A stretch of DNA of 64,000 nt from Clostridium sartagoforme (GCF_004794105.1 NZ_SRYR01000009.1:1-64000), one strand, 5' to 3'. Positions 9,706 to 18,779 are shown, counted from the stretch's first letter. Numbers and translations are program-made. The notes: generated by a model not told the origin, from the sequence alone.

Positions 9706-9743
9706 TACGAACTATAAATTTGTATTTATGAAAATTATTCGTA
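9706..9743 (+). promoter_or_regulatory. Inverted TACGAA/TTCGTA pair in the guaC leader
   Basis: TACGAA (9706-9711) and TTCGTA (9738-9743) form an inverted pair 26 bp apart, between the promoter and the guaC ribosome site. The CGAAC core recalls the PurR box of Bacillus, but the flanks and spacing do not match that consensus. Offered only as a candidate regulator site. Confidence 0.25.
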
Positions 9744-9759
9744 TATAGTGGAGGTAAAA

Positions 9760-10743
9760 ATGGATAACGTATTTGATTATGAAGATATACAACTAATACC
9801 AGCGAAATGCATAGTAAACAGTCGTTCTGAATGTGATACATCTATAACTTTTGGAGGAAGGACTTTCAAATTACCTGTAGTTCCTGCAAATATGCAAACA
9901 ATTATAGATGAAAAAATTGCAACTTATCTAGCTGAAAACGGATATTTTTATATAATGCACCGTTTTAAGCCAGAGAGAAGAATAGAATTTATTAGAGATA
10001 TGAAAGCGAAAAACCTATTTGCCTCTATAAGTGTTGGAGTTAAGGATGAAGAATATTCATTTATTGAACAATTAGAGGCAGAAAATCTTTCACCTGAATA
10101 TATAACAATCGATATTGCTCATGGACATTCTAATGCAGTTATTAATATGATTCAACACATAAAAAAGCATTTACCTGAAAGTTTTGTTATTGCAGGAAAT
10201 GTAGGAACACCAGAAGCTGTAAGAGAACTAGAAAATGCTGGTGCAGATGCTACAAAGGTAGGGATTGGTCCTGGAAAAGTATGTATTACTAAAATTAAAA
10301 CAGGCTTTGGAACAGGAGGTTGGCAATTAGCTGCACTTCGTTGGTGTTCAAGAGCTGCAACTAAGCCAATTATTGCAGATGGAGGTATTCGTACTCATGG
10401 GGATATAGCTAAATCAATTAGATTTGGTGCTTCTATGGTTATGATAGGTTCACTATTTGCTGGGCATGAAGAATCTCCAGGTGAAACTATAGAAAGAGAC
10501 GGAAAGCTTTATAAAGAATACTTTGGTTCGGCTTCTGAATTCCAAAAAGGTGAAAGAAAGAATGTTGAAGGAAAGAAAATGTTTGTTGATTATAAAGGTT
10601 CCTTAAAAGATACCTTAATAGAAATGCAACAAGACCTTCAATCATCTATTTCCTATGCAGGAGGCAAAAAACTAGATGCAATAAGAACTGTTGATTATGT
10701 AGTTGTTAAAAATTCGATTTTCAATGGTGACAGAATATATTAG
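9760..10743 (+). CDS. guaC: GMP reductase
   Basis: Converts GMP to IMP and ammonia with NADPH, linking guanine to adenine nucleotide pools in the cytosol. The 327-aa protein has the IMPDH/GMPR barrel: an N-terminal [15 protein letters not shown] segment, the phosphate-binding/catalytic loop [11 protein letters not shown] with the reactive Cys, and [19 protein letters not shown]. It lacks CBS domains and matches the short Firmicute GMP reductase type in length. I chose ATG 9760: GGAGG at 9750-9754 is ideally placed and overlaps the in-frame upstream GTG at 9748. Transcribed alone from a consensus promoter and followed by a strong terminator. Confidence 0.95.
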   Translation: MDNVFDYEDIQLIPAKCIVNSRSECDTSITFGGRTFKLPVVPANMQTIIDEKIATYLAENGYFYIMHRFKPERRIEFIRDMKAKNLFASISVGVKDEEYSFIEQLEAENLSPEYITIDIAHGHSNAVINMIQHIKKHLPESFVIAGNVGTPEAVRELENAGADATKVGIGPGKVCITKIKTGFGTGGWQLAALRWCSRAATKPIIADGGIRTHGDIAKSIRFGASMVMIGSLFAGHEESPGETIERDGKLYKEYFGSASEFQKGERKNVEGKKMFVDYKGSLKDTLIEMQQDLQSSISYAGGKKLDAIRTVDYVVVKNSIFNGDRIY

Positions 10744-10756
10744 AATCAATGGAAAC

Positions 10757-10806
10757 AAAATAAATCTACTACTAATATTTAAACTAGTAGTAGATTTATT
10801 TTTTAT
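10757..10806. terminator. Bidirectional terminator between guaC and mntH
   Basis: A 16-bp perfect inverted repeat (arms 10759-10774 and 10785-10800) with a T-run on the plus strand and a shorter one on the minus strand. It lies between the convergent guaC and NRAMP genes and can serve both. Confidence 0.85.
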
Positions 10807-10861
10807 TATAAATAATTCTTATATAATAAAATATAGCTCTTAAGGTACCTTTTAATAAGGC

Positions 10862-12103
10862 TTATATATAACTTATTAGCAACATAATATTTAAAACAGT
10901 CACTATTCCTCCAATTGTCCATAGCATTATATTTTCTCTTAAGGTATTCTTATACTCTCCCATAACCTTTTTAGATGATGTTAAAAATATTTGAGTGAAA
11001 ATAGTTATTGGAAGTTGTACACTTAATAGCATTTGTGAATATAACAATCCTTTGAATGGATCAGTAATAAAGAATATTATTACTAATGCCAAAATCATTG
11101 TTAATAGTACACCTATCTTAGTGTGTTTCTCCTTTATATCATAGGATTTTTTAAATAATCCTGCAAATATAGATCCACCTGCCATTCCTGCGGTAACACA
11201 AGATGCTATTCCTGCAAAAAGTAATGCTATTGCAAATATTATCGCTGCCGAATTTCCTAATAATGGTTTTAATAATTCTTGTGCTTGTTCAAGTTCTGTT
11301 ACTGAAATATTATTTCTAAAGAATGTTATTGATACAAGAACCATTGCACTATTAATAATAAAACCTATTATCATAGATAAAATTGTATCCATGTATTCAT
11401 ATTTTAATTGACTCTCCATAATAGACTTATCTTTAAGATTCCACTTTCTACTTTGAATTACTTCAGAATGTAAGAATAAGTTATGTGGCATAACTACTGC
11501 TCCTAATACACTCATTATTATTGGAAGAGAACCTTTTGGAATAGACGGTGTTACCCACCCTTTAACAGCTTCTCCCCAATTAACATTGGCTAAAACAGCT
11601 TCAAATATAAATGAAATTCCAATTAATGATACGAATCCAATTATAATTTTTTCTATCTTTTTGTATGAATTTGAAAATAGCATAAATATAATAAATACTG
11701 ATGCCAGTAATGATCCTAATTTTATAGGAATATTAAAAAGCATTTTCAGACCAATAGCAGCACCTAAAATTTCTGCCATTGCTGTTCCTATTGCTGCTAA
11801 TATTGCTGTTGAAGTTATTATTTTAGCTATAGCAGGCTTTATGTATTCGCTTATGGCTTCTGAAATACATAGACCTGTAACTATCCCTAAATGTGCTGCA
11901 TTATGTTGCAATATTATCAGCATTATTGTTGATAATGTTACTATCCATAATAATTTATACCCATATTCAGATCCTGCTGAAATATTAGATACCCAATTTC
12001 CTGGATCTATAAATCCAACTGTTACTAATATTCCTGGTCCTACAAATTTAAAAAATTCCTTTCCACTAAACTTTTTGTTTTCTTCTATAAAATTATTTTT
12101 CAT
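10862..12103 (-). CDS. mntH: NRAMP-family divalent metal transporter
   Basis: A 413-aa membrane protein that imports Mn2+ (or Fe2+) driven by protons. The metal-binding motif of TM1, GFIDPGNW, and the TM6 motif VVMPHNLFLH are both present, the two signatures of the family. About 11 hydrophobic segments can be counted. The ATG at 12103 has GAAGGTGA somewhat far upstream (about 19 bases), so a start at an in-frame ATT closer to it cannot be excluded. It has its own promoter (12140-12167). I saw no convincing MntR box or manganese riboswitch. A decayed partial copy lies at 9260-9657. Exact metal preference is not shown by the sequence. Confidence 0.9.
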   Translation of the reverse strand: MKNNFIEENKKFSGKEFFKFVGPGILVTVGFIDPGNWVSNISAGSEYGYKLLWIVTLSTIMLIILQHNAAHLGIVTGLCISEAISEYIKPAIAKIITSTAILAAIGTAMAEILGAAIGLKMLFNIPIKLGSLLASVFIIFMLFSNSYKKIEKIIIGFVSLIGISFIFEAVLANVNWGEAVKGWVTPSIPKGSLPIIMSVLGAVVMPHNLFLHSEVIQSRKWNLKDKSIMESQLKYEYMDTILSMIIGFIINSAMVLVSITFFRNNISVTELEQAQELLKPLLGNSAAIIFAIALLFAGIASCVTAGMAGGSIFAGLFKKSYDIKEKHTKIGVLLTMILALVIIFFITDPFKGLLYSQMLLSVQLPITIFTQIFLTSSKKVMGEYKNTLRENIMLWTIGGIVTVLNIMLLISYI

Positions 12104-12139
12104 CCTATTTTTCGTAATAAATCACCTTCTTTATTATTA

Positions 12140-12167
12140 ATTATAGTATTTTCATATAAAATTACAA
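12140..12167 (-). promoter_or_regulatory. Promoter of the NRAMP gene
   Basis: On the minus strand TTGTAA (12162-12167), a 16-bp spacer and TATAAT (12140-12145), about 40 bp upstream of the ATG. Confidence 0.6.
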
Positions 12168-12215
12168 CTTTGTATTATTATTACTTAGTACATCTATTAA
12201 TATTAATGATTAATA

Positions 12216-12260
12216 TAAAAAATAAGCTAATAGTCTTTTAATAACTACTAGCTTATTTAA
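12216..12260 (-). terminator. Terminator of the M20 gene
   Basis: Arms around 12221-12235 and 12244-12258 pair with one bulge, and a T-run follows on the minus strand (complement of the A-run at 12217-12222). It separates the M20 gene from the NRAMP gene downstream. Confidence 0.75.
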
Positions 12261-12371
12261 AACAAATTTATGACTTTGTAATTCAATTATTCTATAGAAT
12301 GAATTTATATATATTAAATAATATTTAAATTATATCAACTTTTTGTTCTATTATATCTCTTCAAATTTAAC

Positions 12372-13514
12372 TTATGATAATACCTTCCTTACTACTCTAT
12401 CAAAATACCTAGCCGCCACAATCAAAGCCTCTTCATCTAAATTATAAGATGGATGATGCCATTCCTTACTTCCTCCAACTCCCATCCATACAAAATAGCC
12501 TGGGATTTTAGTTTGATATAAGGCAAAGTCCTCACCACCTGCACTTTGTTTAGCTTCTACAACCTTATATCCTAGTTCTGTTGCAGCTTCAGTAACTACT
12601 TTAGTATATTTTTCATCATTATAGACTGATGCTGCATAGGGATACCATCTAAAGTCTACTTTTGCACCAAAGGCTGATGCTATTCCTTCTACATTTCTTT
12701 TCATTAAATTAGGAATAATATCACGAACATCATTTTGGAATGTTCTTACTGTACCTTCAAGTTCAGCTTTTGAAGGTATTACATTCCAAGTGTTACCTGC
12801 TTGAAATCTTGTTATACTTATAGCTACATTGCTAAATGGAGTTAGGTTACGACTTACAACTGTTTGCAAACTGGAAACTATTTGGCTTGCTACTACAATA
12901 GGATCAATACTGTTATCTGGAATACCAGCATGTCCACCTACTCCAATTATATCTATTTCAAATCTATCTACACTTGCCATAAGTGCTCCTGATTTTATAC
13001 CTATTGTACCTACTGGAAGATCTGGTTTGTTATGCATTCCAAATATGGCTTCTACATTATCAAGGGCTCCTGCCTTAATAATAATATCTGCCCCTTTTGC
13101 ATTTTCTTCTGCTGGTTGAAATATAATTCTAACTTTACCATGTAATTCAGATTTTCTCTCATTTATAAGAATAGCTGCTCCTAAAATTGATGAAGTATGA
13201 AAATCATGACCACAAGCATGCATTACTCCTAAATTCTTAGATGCAAAGTCTAAACCTGTTTCTTCTACAATTGGAAGAGCATCAATATCAGCTCTTAAAG
13301 CTATAGTTGGACCAGGGTAGTCCCCTTCTATTTCAGCAACCACTCCTACTTCTAGTGGTAAATCTAAAATTTTAATATTTTCCTCTTCTAGCCACTTACG
13401 AATACGCTTTGTTGTTTCATATTCCTTCATAGATAGTTCAGGATGCTCATGTAATTCACGTCTATACTTAATTAATTTTTCACTTAATTTCTTTTCATTT
13501 ATAGATAATGTCAT
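12372..13514 (-). CDS. M20-family amidohydrolase (N-acyl amino acid deacylase type)
   Basis: A 380-aa zinc hydrolase of the M20 peptidase family, of the kind annotated as N-acyl-L-amino-acid or N-acetyldiaminopimelate deacylase. Metal-site motifs: ALRADIDALP, VMHACGHDFHTS (metal Cys/His and the HDxH motif), FQPAEENAKGA with the Glu-Glu pair, and GGEDFALY near the C-terminus. The central dimerisation (lid) domain contains GVGGHAGIPD. AGGAGGTACACA precedes the ATG. The exact substrate cannot be told; the gene is not next to dap genes, which argues mildly against the lysine pathway. A decayed partial copy lies at 9010-9240. Confidence 0.88.
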   Translation of the reverse strand: MTLSINEKKLSEKLIKYRRELHEHPELSMKEYETTKRIRKWLEEENIKILDLPLEVGVVAEIEGDYPGPTIALRADIDALPIVEETGLDFASKNLGVMHACGHDFHTSSILGAAILINERKSELHGKVRIIFQPAEENAKGADIIIKAGALDNVEAIFGMHNKPDLPVGTIGIKSGALMASVDRFEIDIIGVGGHAGIPDNSIDPIVVASQIVSSLQTVVSRNLTPFSNVAISITRFQAGNTWNVIPSKAELEGTVRTFQNDVRDIIPNLMKRNVEGIASAFGAKVDFRWYPYAASVYNDEKYTKVVTEAATELGYKVVEAKQSAGGEDFALYQTKIPGYFVWMGVGGSKEWHHPSYNLDEEALIVAARYFDRVVRKVLS

Positions 13515-13830
13515 TGTGTACCTCCTCTCTGCTTTTGGTACAATTTATCTTAAGAATTTTTGTCATTCTTATTCATCTATTTAAATATCTATAAGTATTT
13601 CTTACTTTATCATATTCTTACATATACTAAAAATTGCTATATCTCTTTTCTCTTTATATTCTTATTTATTCTATATACAATGTTTTTTCTTTTATATTTT
13701 TACACTAGTGAAGTAAGACGTCAGTTTTTTACTAAACAAAAATATAGTATTTTATAATAATAAAATTGATATATAATCCTTCCTAATATCCCTACTCCAA
13801 TATAGTCCTTTTTAGTTCAATCTCATCCCT
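13515..13830. other. AT-rich intergenic stretch
   Basis: I see no gene here; the short plus-strand open frame at 13560-13757 is low-complexity and has no ribosome site. It probably carries the M20 promoter: on the minus strand an ATGACA and a GATAAAT-like element lie just upstream of the ribosome site, both weak. Confidence 0.4.
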
Positions 13831-14145
13831 TTAAAGTTCAGTATATTTTTTGCTTGTTCCTTTAGCCTTTTCTACTGGATATTTCTTTTCATTTTTGTCC
13901 ATTTTCTTATCCATTATTTCCTCTATATTAACACCTAAAGAATCTGCCATATGTAAGCAATAAATCATAACATCTGCTAATTCTTCACATACTTCTTCTT
14001 TATCGTAATTATCATCCCAAAGGAAATGCTCTAATAACTCTCCAGATTCAATGCTTATTGCCTTTGCTAAATTAGCAGGAGTATGAAACTTAGACCATTC
14101 TCTATCATCTCTAAATTTTCTTATTCTATTTTTCAATTCTTCCAT
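13831..14145 (-). CDS. MazG-like nucleotide pyrophosphohydrolase
   Basis: A 104-aa all-alpha NTP pyrophosphatase of the MazG/dCTPase superfamily, which hydrolyses (d)NTPs to the monophosphate and pyrophosphate. The metal-binding acidic motif is seen as ESGELLEHF and EELADVMIY. Length fits the single-domain RS21-C6/YpjD type. AGGGAGAG lies seven bases before the ATG. No partner gene is obvious. Likely a nucleotide-pool cleaning enzyme; the exact nucleotide is unknown. Confidence 0.85.
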   Translation of the reverse strand: MEELKNRIRKFRDDREWSKFHTPANLAKAISIESGELLEHFLWDDNYDKEEVCEELADVMIYCLHMADSLGVNIEEIMDKKMDKNEKKYPVEKAKGTSKKYTEL

Positions 14146-14414
14146 TTATATTCTCTCCCTTTTTAACTCTAGTTTACTATTTTTTACTTATTAAAAATAA
14201 TCTTTTCTTTGATAGTTTTTAATCTATTAAGACTTTTTCATATAAAATTCTATCTTTATAAATACAATTCTCCTTTAAGAACTATAATAGCTTCTCCACT
14301 TAATTTCACTCTATTATTTTTTTATTCATCTTCTTCCTCCAAAGGTTATTTTATAGTATATATTCCATTAAATAAGTTCATATTTGTTAATATTTTATTG
14401 TAGCTTTATTTCTA

Positions 14415-15563
14415 TTAGATTAAAATTAAAGAACATATATAATCAAATTCTAATATTTCACTTTCATACATATCTAATAAAAATTCTATTACTGCCTCAG
14501 AATTATTACCTATAATCCTTGAAAAAATTACAATATAATCTTTTACATCTTGGATACTAATTTCTTTTTTTATATTAATATAATATCTTAAAAATACAGC
14601 ATGTCTTATTAATAGGTATTCCAATATAATCATTTCAAAAGAAATAATCATCTCTTCTAAATCATCACTAACACAACTACTTAAAACTTTTGATACGATG
14701 CAGTTTTCGATTAAATTATCATATTCTTTAAATAAATCCTTAAATTCTTTCCAATTCTTAACAAACTTTTCTATATTAATTTCTTCAGTAAATTTATAAA
14801 TATCCTTTAAAGCTTCCTTAAAACTAGGGACATTTCTATAGTTTTCTATTATATCTATAAATAATGAATTTACTTCTTTTAAGTATTCTATAGTATCTTT
14901 ATTTTCATAGTCTTTATATTTATTTAATTCTTCTTTTATATAATTTTTAGATTTATAATTATCTAAAAACTCTATTAAGTTTTCATAAGTTAAATCATCA
15001 TTATCAAGCATATTAAAAAGCATATCATAAGAAAGAATAAGTTTATTTTCTATCCTTATGTCTTCTTTTTGAAGTATATTAACTAAACTCTCCCTTATTT
15101 TTAAACAACCTAAATCTTCAATATAAGAGAGAGAATTATTAGACTCTATATAAATTTTTTCTTCCATATGGCTAATTATATTAACTACCTCAGGACAAGA
15201 ACATGATAAAGTAAGCTCTTTTACATCTTCAAAATCATTTTCTATTCTAGGAAAGCTCCTACAAGTCAAAGATAAATATTCATCTCCATGATCTGTAACT
15301 ATATTACATAATCCTTCATTACTTAAGAATGGACACACTCCATTTGTTTCTTTCTTAATTAAAAATTTATTTTTCCCATGACCTTTTATAAACCTTACAT
15401 TATCTAAAAGATACTTAAGATCTTTATTTTCTCTCCATTTATTATAAGTCTTAGTATCTACATTAATATCCCAACCAGTACAACAAGTGAAGTTGCATTT
15501 ATCTGCTATACACTTAAATTTATCGTATTCTTTTATCTTTAAAATATTTTCTATTTTGTTCAT
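14415..15563 (-). CDS. Flagellin lysine-N-methylase-like protein (FliB family), copy 1
   Basis: A 382-aa cysteine-rich protein. The N-terminal third has the FliB-type pattern: CNFTCCTGWD near residue 25, then CPFLSNEGLC, LTCRSFPRI and SCSCPEV. These Cys clusters could bind a metal or Fe-S cluster. FliB of Salmonella methylates flagellin lysines; the family also occurs where no flagellin gene is nearby, so substrate is open. It is a paralogue of the gene at 16534-17754. The C-terminal two thirds are helical and not conserved in motif. GGAGT precedes the ATG. It starts 28 bp after the pseudouridine synthase stop, so the two may be co-transcribed. Confidence 0.75.
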   Translation of the reverse strand: MNKIENILKIKEYDKFKCIADKCNFTCCTGWDINVDTKTYNKWRENKDLKYLLDNVRFIKGHGKNKFLIKKETNGVCPFLSNEGLCNIVTDHGDEYLSLTCRSFPRIENDFEDVKELTLSCSCPEVVNIISHMEEKIYIESNNSLSYIEDLGCLKIRESLVNILQKEDIRIENKLILSYDMLFNMLDNDDLTYENLIEFLDNYKSKNYIKEELNKYKDYENKDTIEYLKEVNSLFIDIIENYRNVPSFKEALKDIYKFTEEINIEKFVKNWKEFKDLFKEYDNLIENCIVSKVLSSCVSDDLEEMIISFEMIILEYLLIRHAVFLRYYINIKKEISIQDVKDYIVIFSRIIGNNSEAVIEFLLDMYESEILEFDYICSLILI

Positions 15564-15591
15564 ATAATAACTCCAACTTCAAATTCAGTCT

Positions 15592-16269
15592 TTATGGATT
15601 TAATTTTTCTATTTCTTCTTTAGTTAAAGCTCTCCACTTTCCTGGTTCTATTCCCTTAGAAAGTATGCTTACTATCCTTATTCGTTCTAATTTAATAACA
15701 TTATATCCTAAAGTTTTGCACATTCTTCTTATTTGTCTGTTTAACCCTTGAGTTAAAATTATATTGAATGTATTATTATCTACTCTTTCTACTTTACAAG
15801 GTCTTGTAACTGTTCCTAGTATATTAACACCATTTGACATTTTATAAATAAAGTCATCATCAAAGTCTTTATCTAAAGTTACTATATACTCCTTTTCATG
15901 ATAACTTTCTGAAGATAATATTTTATTCGCAAGATCTCCATCATTAGTCATTAATATAAGCCCCTCAGAATCTTTATCTAATCGTCCAACTGGAAAAACA
16001 TATTCCTCATAGTTTAAAAAATCAATTATATTATCTTTTATTTCTCTTGATGAAGTACAAACTATTCCTTTAGGTTTATTTAATGCTATATATACCCTTT
16101 CCTTTTGCTTAACTTTTTCTCCATCTAATAATATATCATCACTTTCTTCAACCCACTGTCCTTGCTCACAGAGTTTTCCATTAACCATTATTCTTTTATC
16201 TTCAATTAATCTACTTACTTCTTTTCTTGAGCAATATCCATAGTTGCTTAATAGTTTATTTATTCTCAA
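15592..16269 (-). CDS. rluF: RluF-type 23S rRNA pseudouridine synthase
   Basis: A 225-aa RsuA-family pseudouridine synthase. An S4 RNA-binding domain (residues ~1-60, RINKLLSNYGYCSRKE) is followed by the catalytic domain with VGRLDKDSEGL, which carries the catalytic Asp, and QGLNRQIRRM. The combination LNKPKGIVCT and the N-terminal INKLLSNYGYCSR resembles RluF (23S U2604) more than RluB or RsuA, but the target is not certain from sequence alone. The start is TTG at 16269 with AAAGGA nine bases upstream. It lies just upstream of the FliB-like gene on the same strand. Confidence 0.82.
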   Translation of the reverse strand: MRINKLLSNYGYCSRKEVSRLIEDKRIMVNGKLCEQGQWVEESDDILLDGEKVKQKERVYIALNKPKGIVCTSSREIKDNIIDFLNYEEYVFPVGRLDKDSEGLILMTNDGDLANKILSSESYHEKEYIVTLDKDFDDDFIYKMSNGVNILGTVTRPCKVERVDNNTFNIILTQGLNRQIRRMCKTLGYNVIKLERIRIVSILSKGIEPGKWRALTKEEIEKLNP

Positions 16270-16433
16270 AACTACATATCCTTTCTATTTACGAAAATTA
16301 TCTTATCTACACTTTTCTTTATATTACATAATTTTTTATTTTTACTTTTATTTCAATTTAAGATAGTCAATCTTAATATGAAAATTCCCTAATCATAATA
16401 ACATATTTCAAAATATATAAAAATCATTCACTA

Positions 16434-16467
16434 TTCTAATATCTCAACAAATTTTGTAGAAGCTATT
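16434..16467 (-). pseudogene. Relic: last codons of a LysR-type regulator
   Basis: On the minus strand this reads ASTKFVEILE then a stop, the same C-terminus as the intact LysR regulator (32618-33499, which ends ASTKFVEILEG). The DNA matches at roughly 28 of 33 bases. Nothing of the rest of the gene is seen; a hairpin abuts it on the upstream side. Confidence 0.55.
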
Positions 16468-16521
16468 TAAAAGTAGCTACTAAATTAACAGGTAAAAATC
16501 TGCTAATTGTAGCTACTTTTT
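16468..16521 (-). terminator. Terminator of the second FliB-like gene
   Basis: A long hairpin: outer arms AAAAGTAGCTAC (16469-16480) and GTAGCTACTTTT (16509-16520), inner arms around TTAaCAG/CTGcTAA. It lies 13 bp past the stop at 16534 and has a short T-run on both strands. Confidence 0.8.
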
Positions 16522-16533
16522 CTTATTACTTTA

Positions 16534-17754
16534 TTATAACAGTGTTTTAGCAAATTCCATGTTGTCAAATTCATTTTCTTTTATATATTCTAATGAATCA
16601 ATTAAATAACTTTTGTGATGTTCTATAGTTTTAGAGAAAACTTGAATAAATTCAACTATGCTTTCTTTAGATTCCTCTTTATTATGTAGATATTTCCCAA
16701 CAAGATAAAATCTAATAAATGAATATCTTGTTAAAAGCATAATATATCCATCAAATATTGATTCAGATTCAGTAAATGGGAAAATATTATTGTATATGAA
16801 ATTTACTAAGTAATTTTCAAAAATATAGCTATTATTACTAATAAATTTTTCATTATAATCTTCAAATGCTTTTATGTATAATCTTGAATCTTTACTTATT
16901 TCAACATTTTTATCAAAATTAAATCCAGCTATAATTTGCTTTGTATATTCTTTAAAAGTACGGCTGTCCACCTTTTTAGATACATTTAAAAGTTCCAACA
17001 TTTTTTTAAAAAAATCAATTTGAATAAGATAATTTAATTGATTTTTTTCATAACAATCATTAACTAGATTTATATTATATTTTTTAATAAACTTAGGTAC
17101 ATTGTTAAAATTATCGTTGATTTCGTCCACTAATTTATTTATAAAATCACCTAATATATAAAGTCTTTCACTTAAATTTAATTTTCTATTTTGAAGTATT
17201 TTAATGCTAAGAGCTCTAATTTCTTTAAAGTACTTTATTGGTGAATTATTATATTTTTTAGATTTAGTATCTATCTCACTTGATATTATATGTTTTCCTA
17301 AGCTTTCTTCACTTTCTTCAAACTTAATTCCATCTTCCTTTAACAAAAGAATTCTTGCAGCTTCATGGCAGGCTACATCAAGGGACATTTCATAATAACC
17401 ATCTATTTTATTAATTATTCTAGGAAAAGATGTACAAACATTTGAAAGATATTCTTCTCCAAGCTTAGAATAAATAATGCAATAATTTTCTTCATCCAAA
17501 AAAGGGCACCTTTTATCACCCTTTAATTTTACTTTTCCATAATCCACATCATAACTTGTACAATATTCATTATTATGAACATTTTTTTGAAACATTCTTT
17601 TCATTTCTTTGTCTTGAACTTTATAATATTGTCTAAAGGTAGTCTTATCTATATCTATATCCCAACCAATACAACAGCTATCTTTGCAATTTCCACCTAT
17701 ACACTTAAATTCTTTAAAATATCCTGGGTATCTCATTTTTACATTTTGTCCCAT
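16534..17754 (-). CDS. Flagellin lysine-N-methylase-like protein (FliB family), copy 2
   Basis: A 406-aa paralogue of the gene at 14415-15563 with the same cysteine pattern: CIGGNCKDSCCIGWDI near residue 18, CPFLDEENYCII, VCTSFPRI and DVACHEA. The two proteins are collinear over their full length but diverged. It stands alone between a terminator and its own upstream region, with AAGGAAG before the ATG. As with copy 1, lysine methylation of flagellin is the family precedent; no flagellar gene is in the window, so the real target may be another surface protein. Confidence 0.75.
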   Translation of the reverse strand: MGQNVKMRYPGYFKEFKCIGGNCKDSCCIGWDIDIDKTTFRQYYKVQDKEMKRMFQKNVHNNEYCTSYDVDYGKVKLKGDKRCPFLDEENYCIIYSKLGEEYLSNVCTSFPRIINKIDGYYEMSLDVACHEAARILLLKEDGIKFEESEESLGKHIISSEIDTKSKKYNNSPIKYFKEIRALSIKILQNRKLNLSERLYILGDFINKLVDEINDNFNNVPKFIKKYNINLVNDCYEKNQLNYLIQIDFFKKMLELLNVSKKVDSRTFKEYTKQIIAGFNFDKNVEISKDSRLYIKAFEDYNEKFISNNSYIFENYLVNFIYNNIFPFTESESIFDGYIMLLTRYSFIRFYLVGKYLHNKEESKESIVEFIQVFSKTIEHHKSYLIDSLEYIKENEFDNMEFAKTLL

Positions 17755-17887
17755 AGTATAACTTCCTTTTCAAATAAATTACTTAAACTTTTCTAATTAC
17801 ACATTTATTTTACTACAGTATTTTAACTTTGTCAGATATACCTTAACTTCTAGGTATTATAAATAAAATACAATATTTTTTTATATT

Positions 17888-17975
17888 TTTTAATCCAATA
17901 CTTTTTAAGTATGAGTTTAATATAATGAAAATACTCACTTATATTGAGGTGAAAAATTAATTTTAATATTTATAA
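17888..17975 (+). repeat. Leader repeat, copy 1 (relic of the 171-aa gene start)
   Basis: Matches the region upstream of the 171-aa gene at 46412, for example TACTTTTTAAGTAT, AGTTTAATATA and CACTTATATTGAGGT. The ATG position reads TTA, followed by AATTTTAAT as in the intact gene. No downstream coding similarity remains. Two other copies are at 37289-37452 and 46348-46411. Confidence 0.7.
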
Positions 17976-18032
17976 TTAAAAGCAGTATTAAACCTCTATT
18001 TGAGCATACTATCTTTAAAAGAGGTGTAAAAT

Positions 18033-18779
18033 TTGAAGTATATTATATTTGATTTAGAATTTAATCAAAGTTCTAATAAAGAAGATAGGGTTCACCAATT
18101 ACCTTTTGAAATAATACAAATTGGAGCTTTAAAACTTGATGAAGACTTTAAAACTATTTCAACTTTTAATGAATTAGTAAAGCCTTCTGTCTATAAAACA
18201 GTTCTTCCTTACATTCAAGATTTAACGAAAATTACTAATGAAATAGTTTCTACTGCTAAAAATTTTATAGATATTTATTATGACTTTATAAACTTTATTG
18301 GAAAAGAAGATACTATATTTATTATTTGGGGAATTGTAGATTTAAGAGAATTACATAAAAACATTATTTACTTCAATCTTTCCACTGAAAATCTCCCTAA
18401 ACTTTTTATAGATATTCAAGATTATACTAGCAAATATTTTAAAGTTCCTGGTGGGAAAAGGATTGGATTAAGAAATGCATTAGATTTTTTAAGTATAGAT
18501 ATAAGCTCTGAATTTCATAACGCTTTTAATGATGCTTGTTATACGGCTGAAATATTTAAAAAATTATATAATGATTTAATAAAGCCAAAAATTTATATAA
18601 ATACACCTATTAGAATAAAGGCAGAGCCTAAGAAAATAGTTAATTATGACTGCTTGATTCTTCAAATTGAAAAAATGTATAATAAAAAATTAACCTCTGA
18701 AGAAATAGGCATGATAAAATTAGCTTACAATATGGGTAAAACTAATCAATTTCTTGTATCTATAGAGAAAAGAAAGTAA
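18033..18779 (+). CDS. DEDD-family 3'-5' exonuclease
   Basis: A 248-aa protein with an exonuclease domain in residues 1-180 of the DnaQ/KapD type. The acidic residues are visible: IIFDLEFNQ (Asp7, Glu9), WGIVDLRELHKN, and HNAFNDACYTA (His and final Asp), the DEDDh arrangement. Such enzymes trim single-stranded DNA or RNA ends. The C-terminal ~65 residues are an unassigned extension. The start is TTG at 18033, supported by AGAGGTG about nine bases upstream. It begins about 60 bp after the relic leader at 17888-17975, whose sequence may still supply its promoter (inference). Confidence 0.85.
   Translation: MKYIIFDLEFNQSSNKEDRVHQLPFEIIQIGALKLDEDFKTISTFNELVKPSVYKTVLPYIQDLTKITNEIVSTAKNFIDIYYDFINFIGKEDTIFIIWGIVDLRELHKNIIYFNLSTENLPKLFIDIQDYTSKYFKVPGGKRIGLRNALDFLSIDISSEFHNAFNDACYTAEIFKKLYNDLIKPKIYINTPIRIKAEPKKIVNYDCLILQIEKMYNKKLTSEEIGMIKLAYNMGKTNQFLVSIEKRK

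Noticed and set aside
9706..9743. PurR box pair upstream of guaC
   Set aside because: The core and spacing differ from the Bacillus PurR consensus; reported only as a candidate inverted repeat.
9644..9841. 65-aa open frame on the minus strand
   Set aside because: Overlaps the guaC promoter and start on the other strand and has no ribosome site.
11586..12140. 184-aa open frame on the plus strand
   Set aside because: Antisense to the well-supported NRAMP gene; no ribosome site and no family signature.
10862..12371. Manganese riboswitch upstream of the NRAMP gene
   Set aside because: The leader is short and AT-rich with no yybP-ykoY-like conserved core.
13560..13757. 65-aa open frame on the plus strand
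   Set aside because: Low-complexity Phe/Leu/Tyr-rich sequence in AT-rich DNA with no ribosome site.
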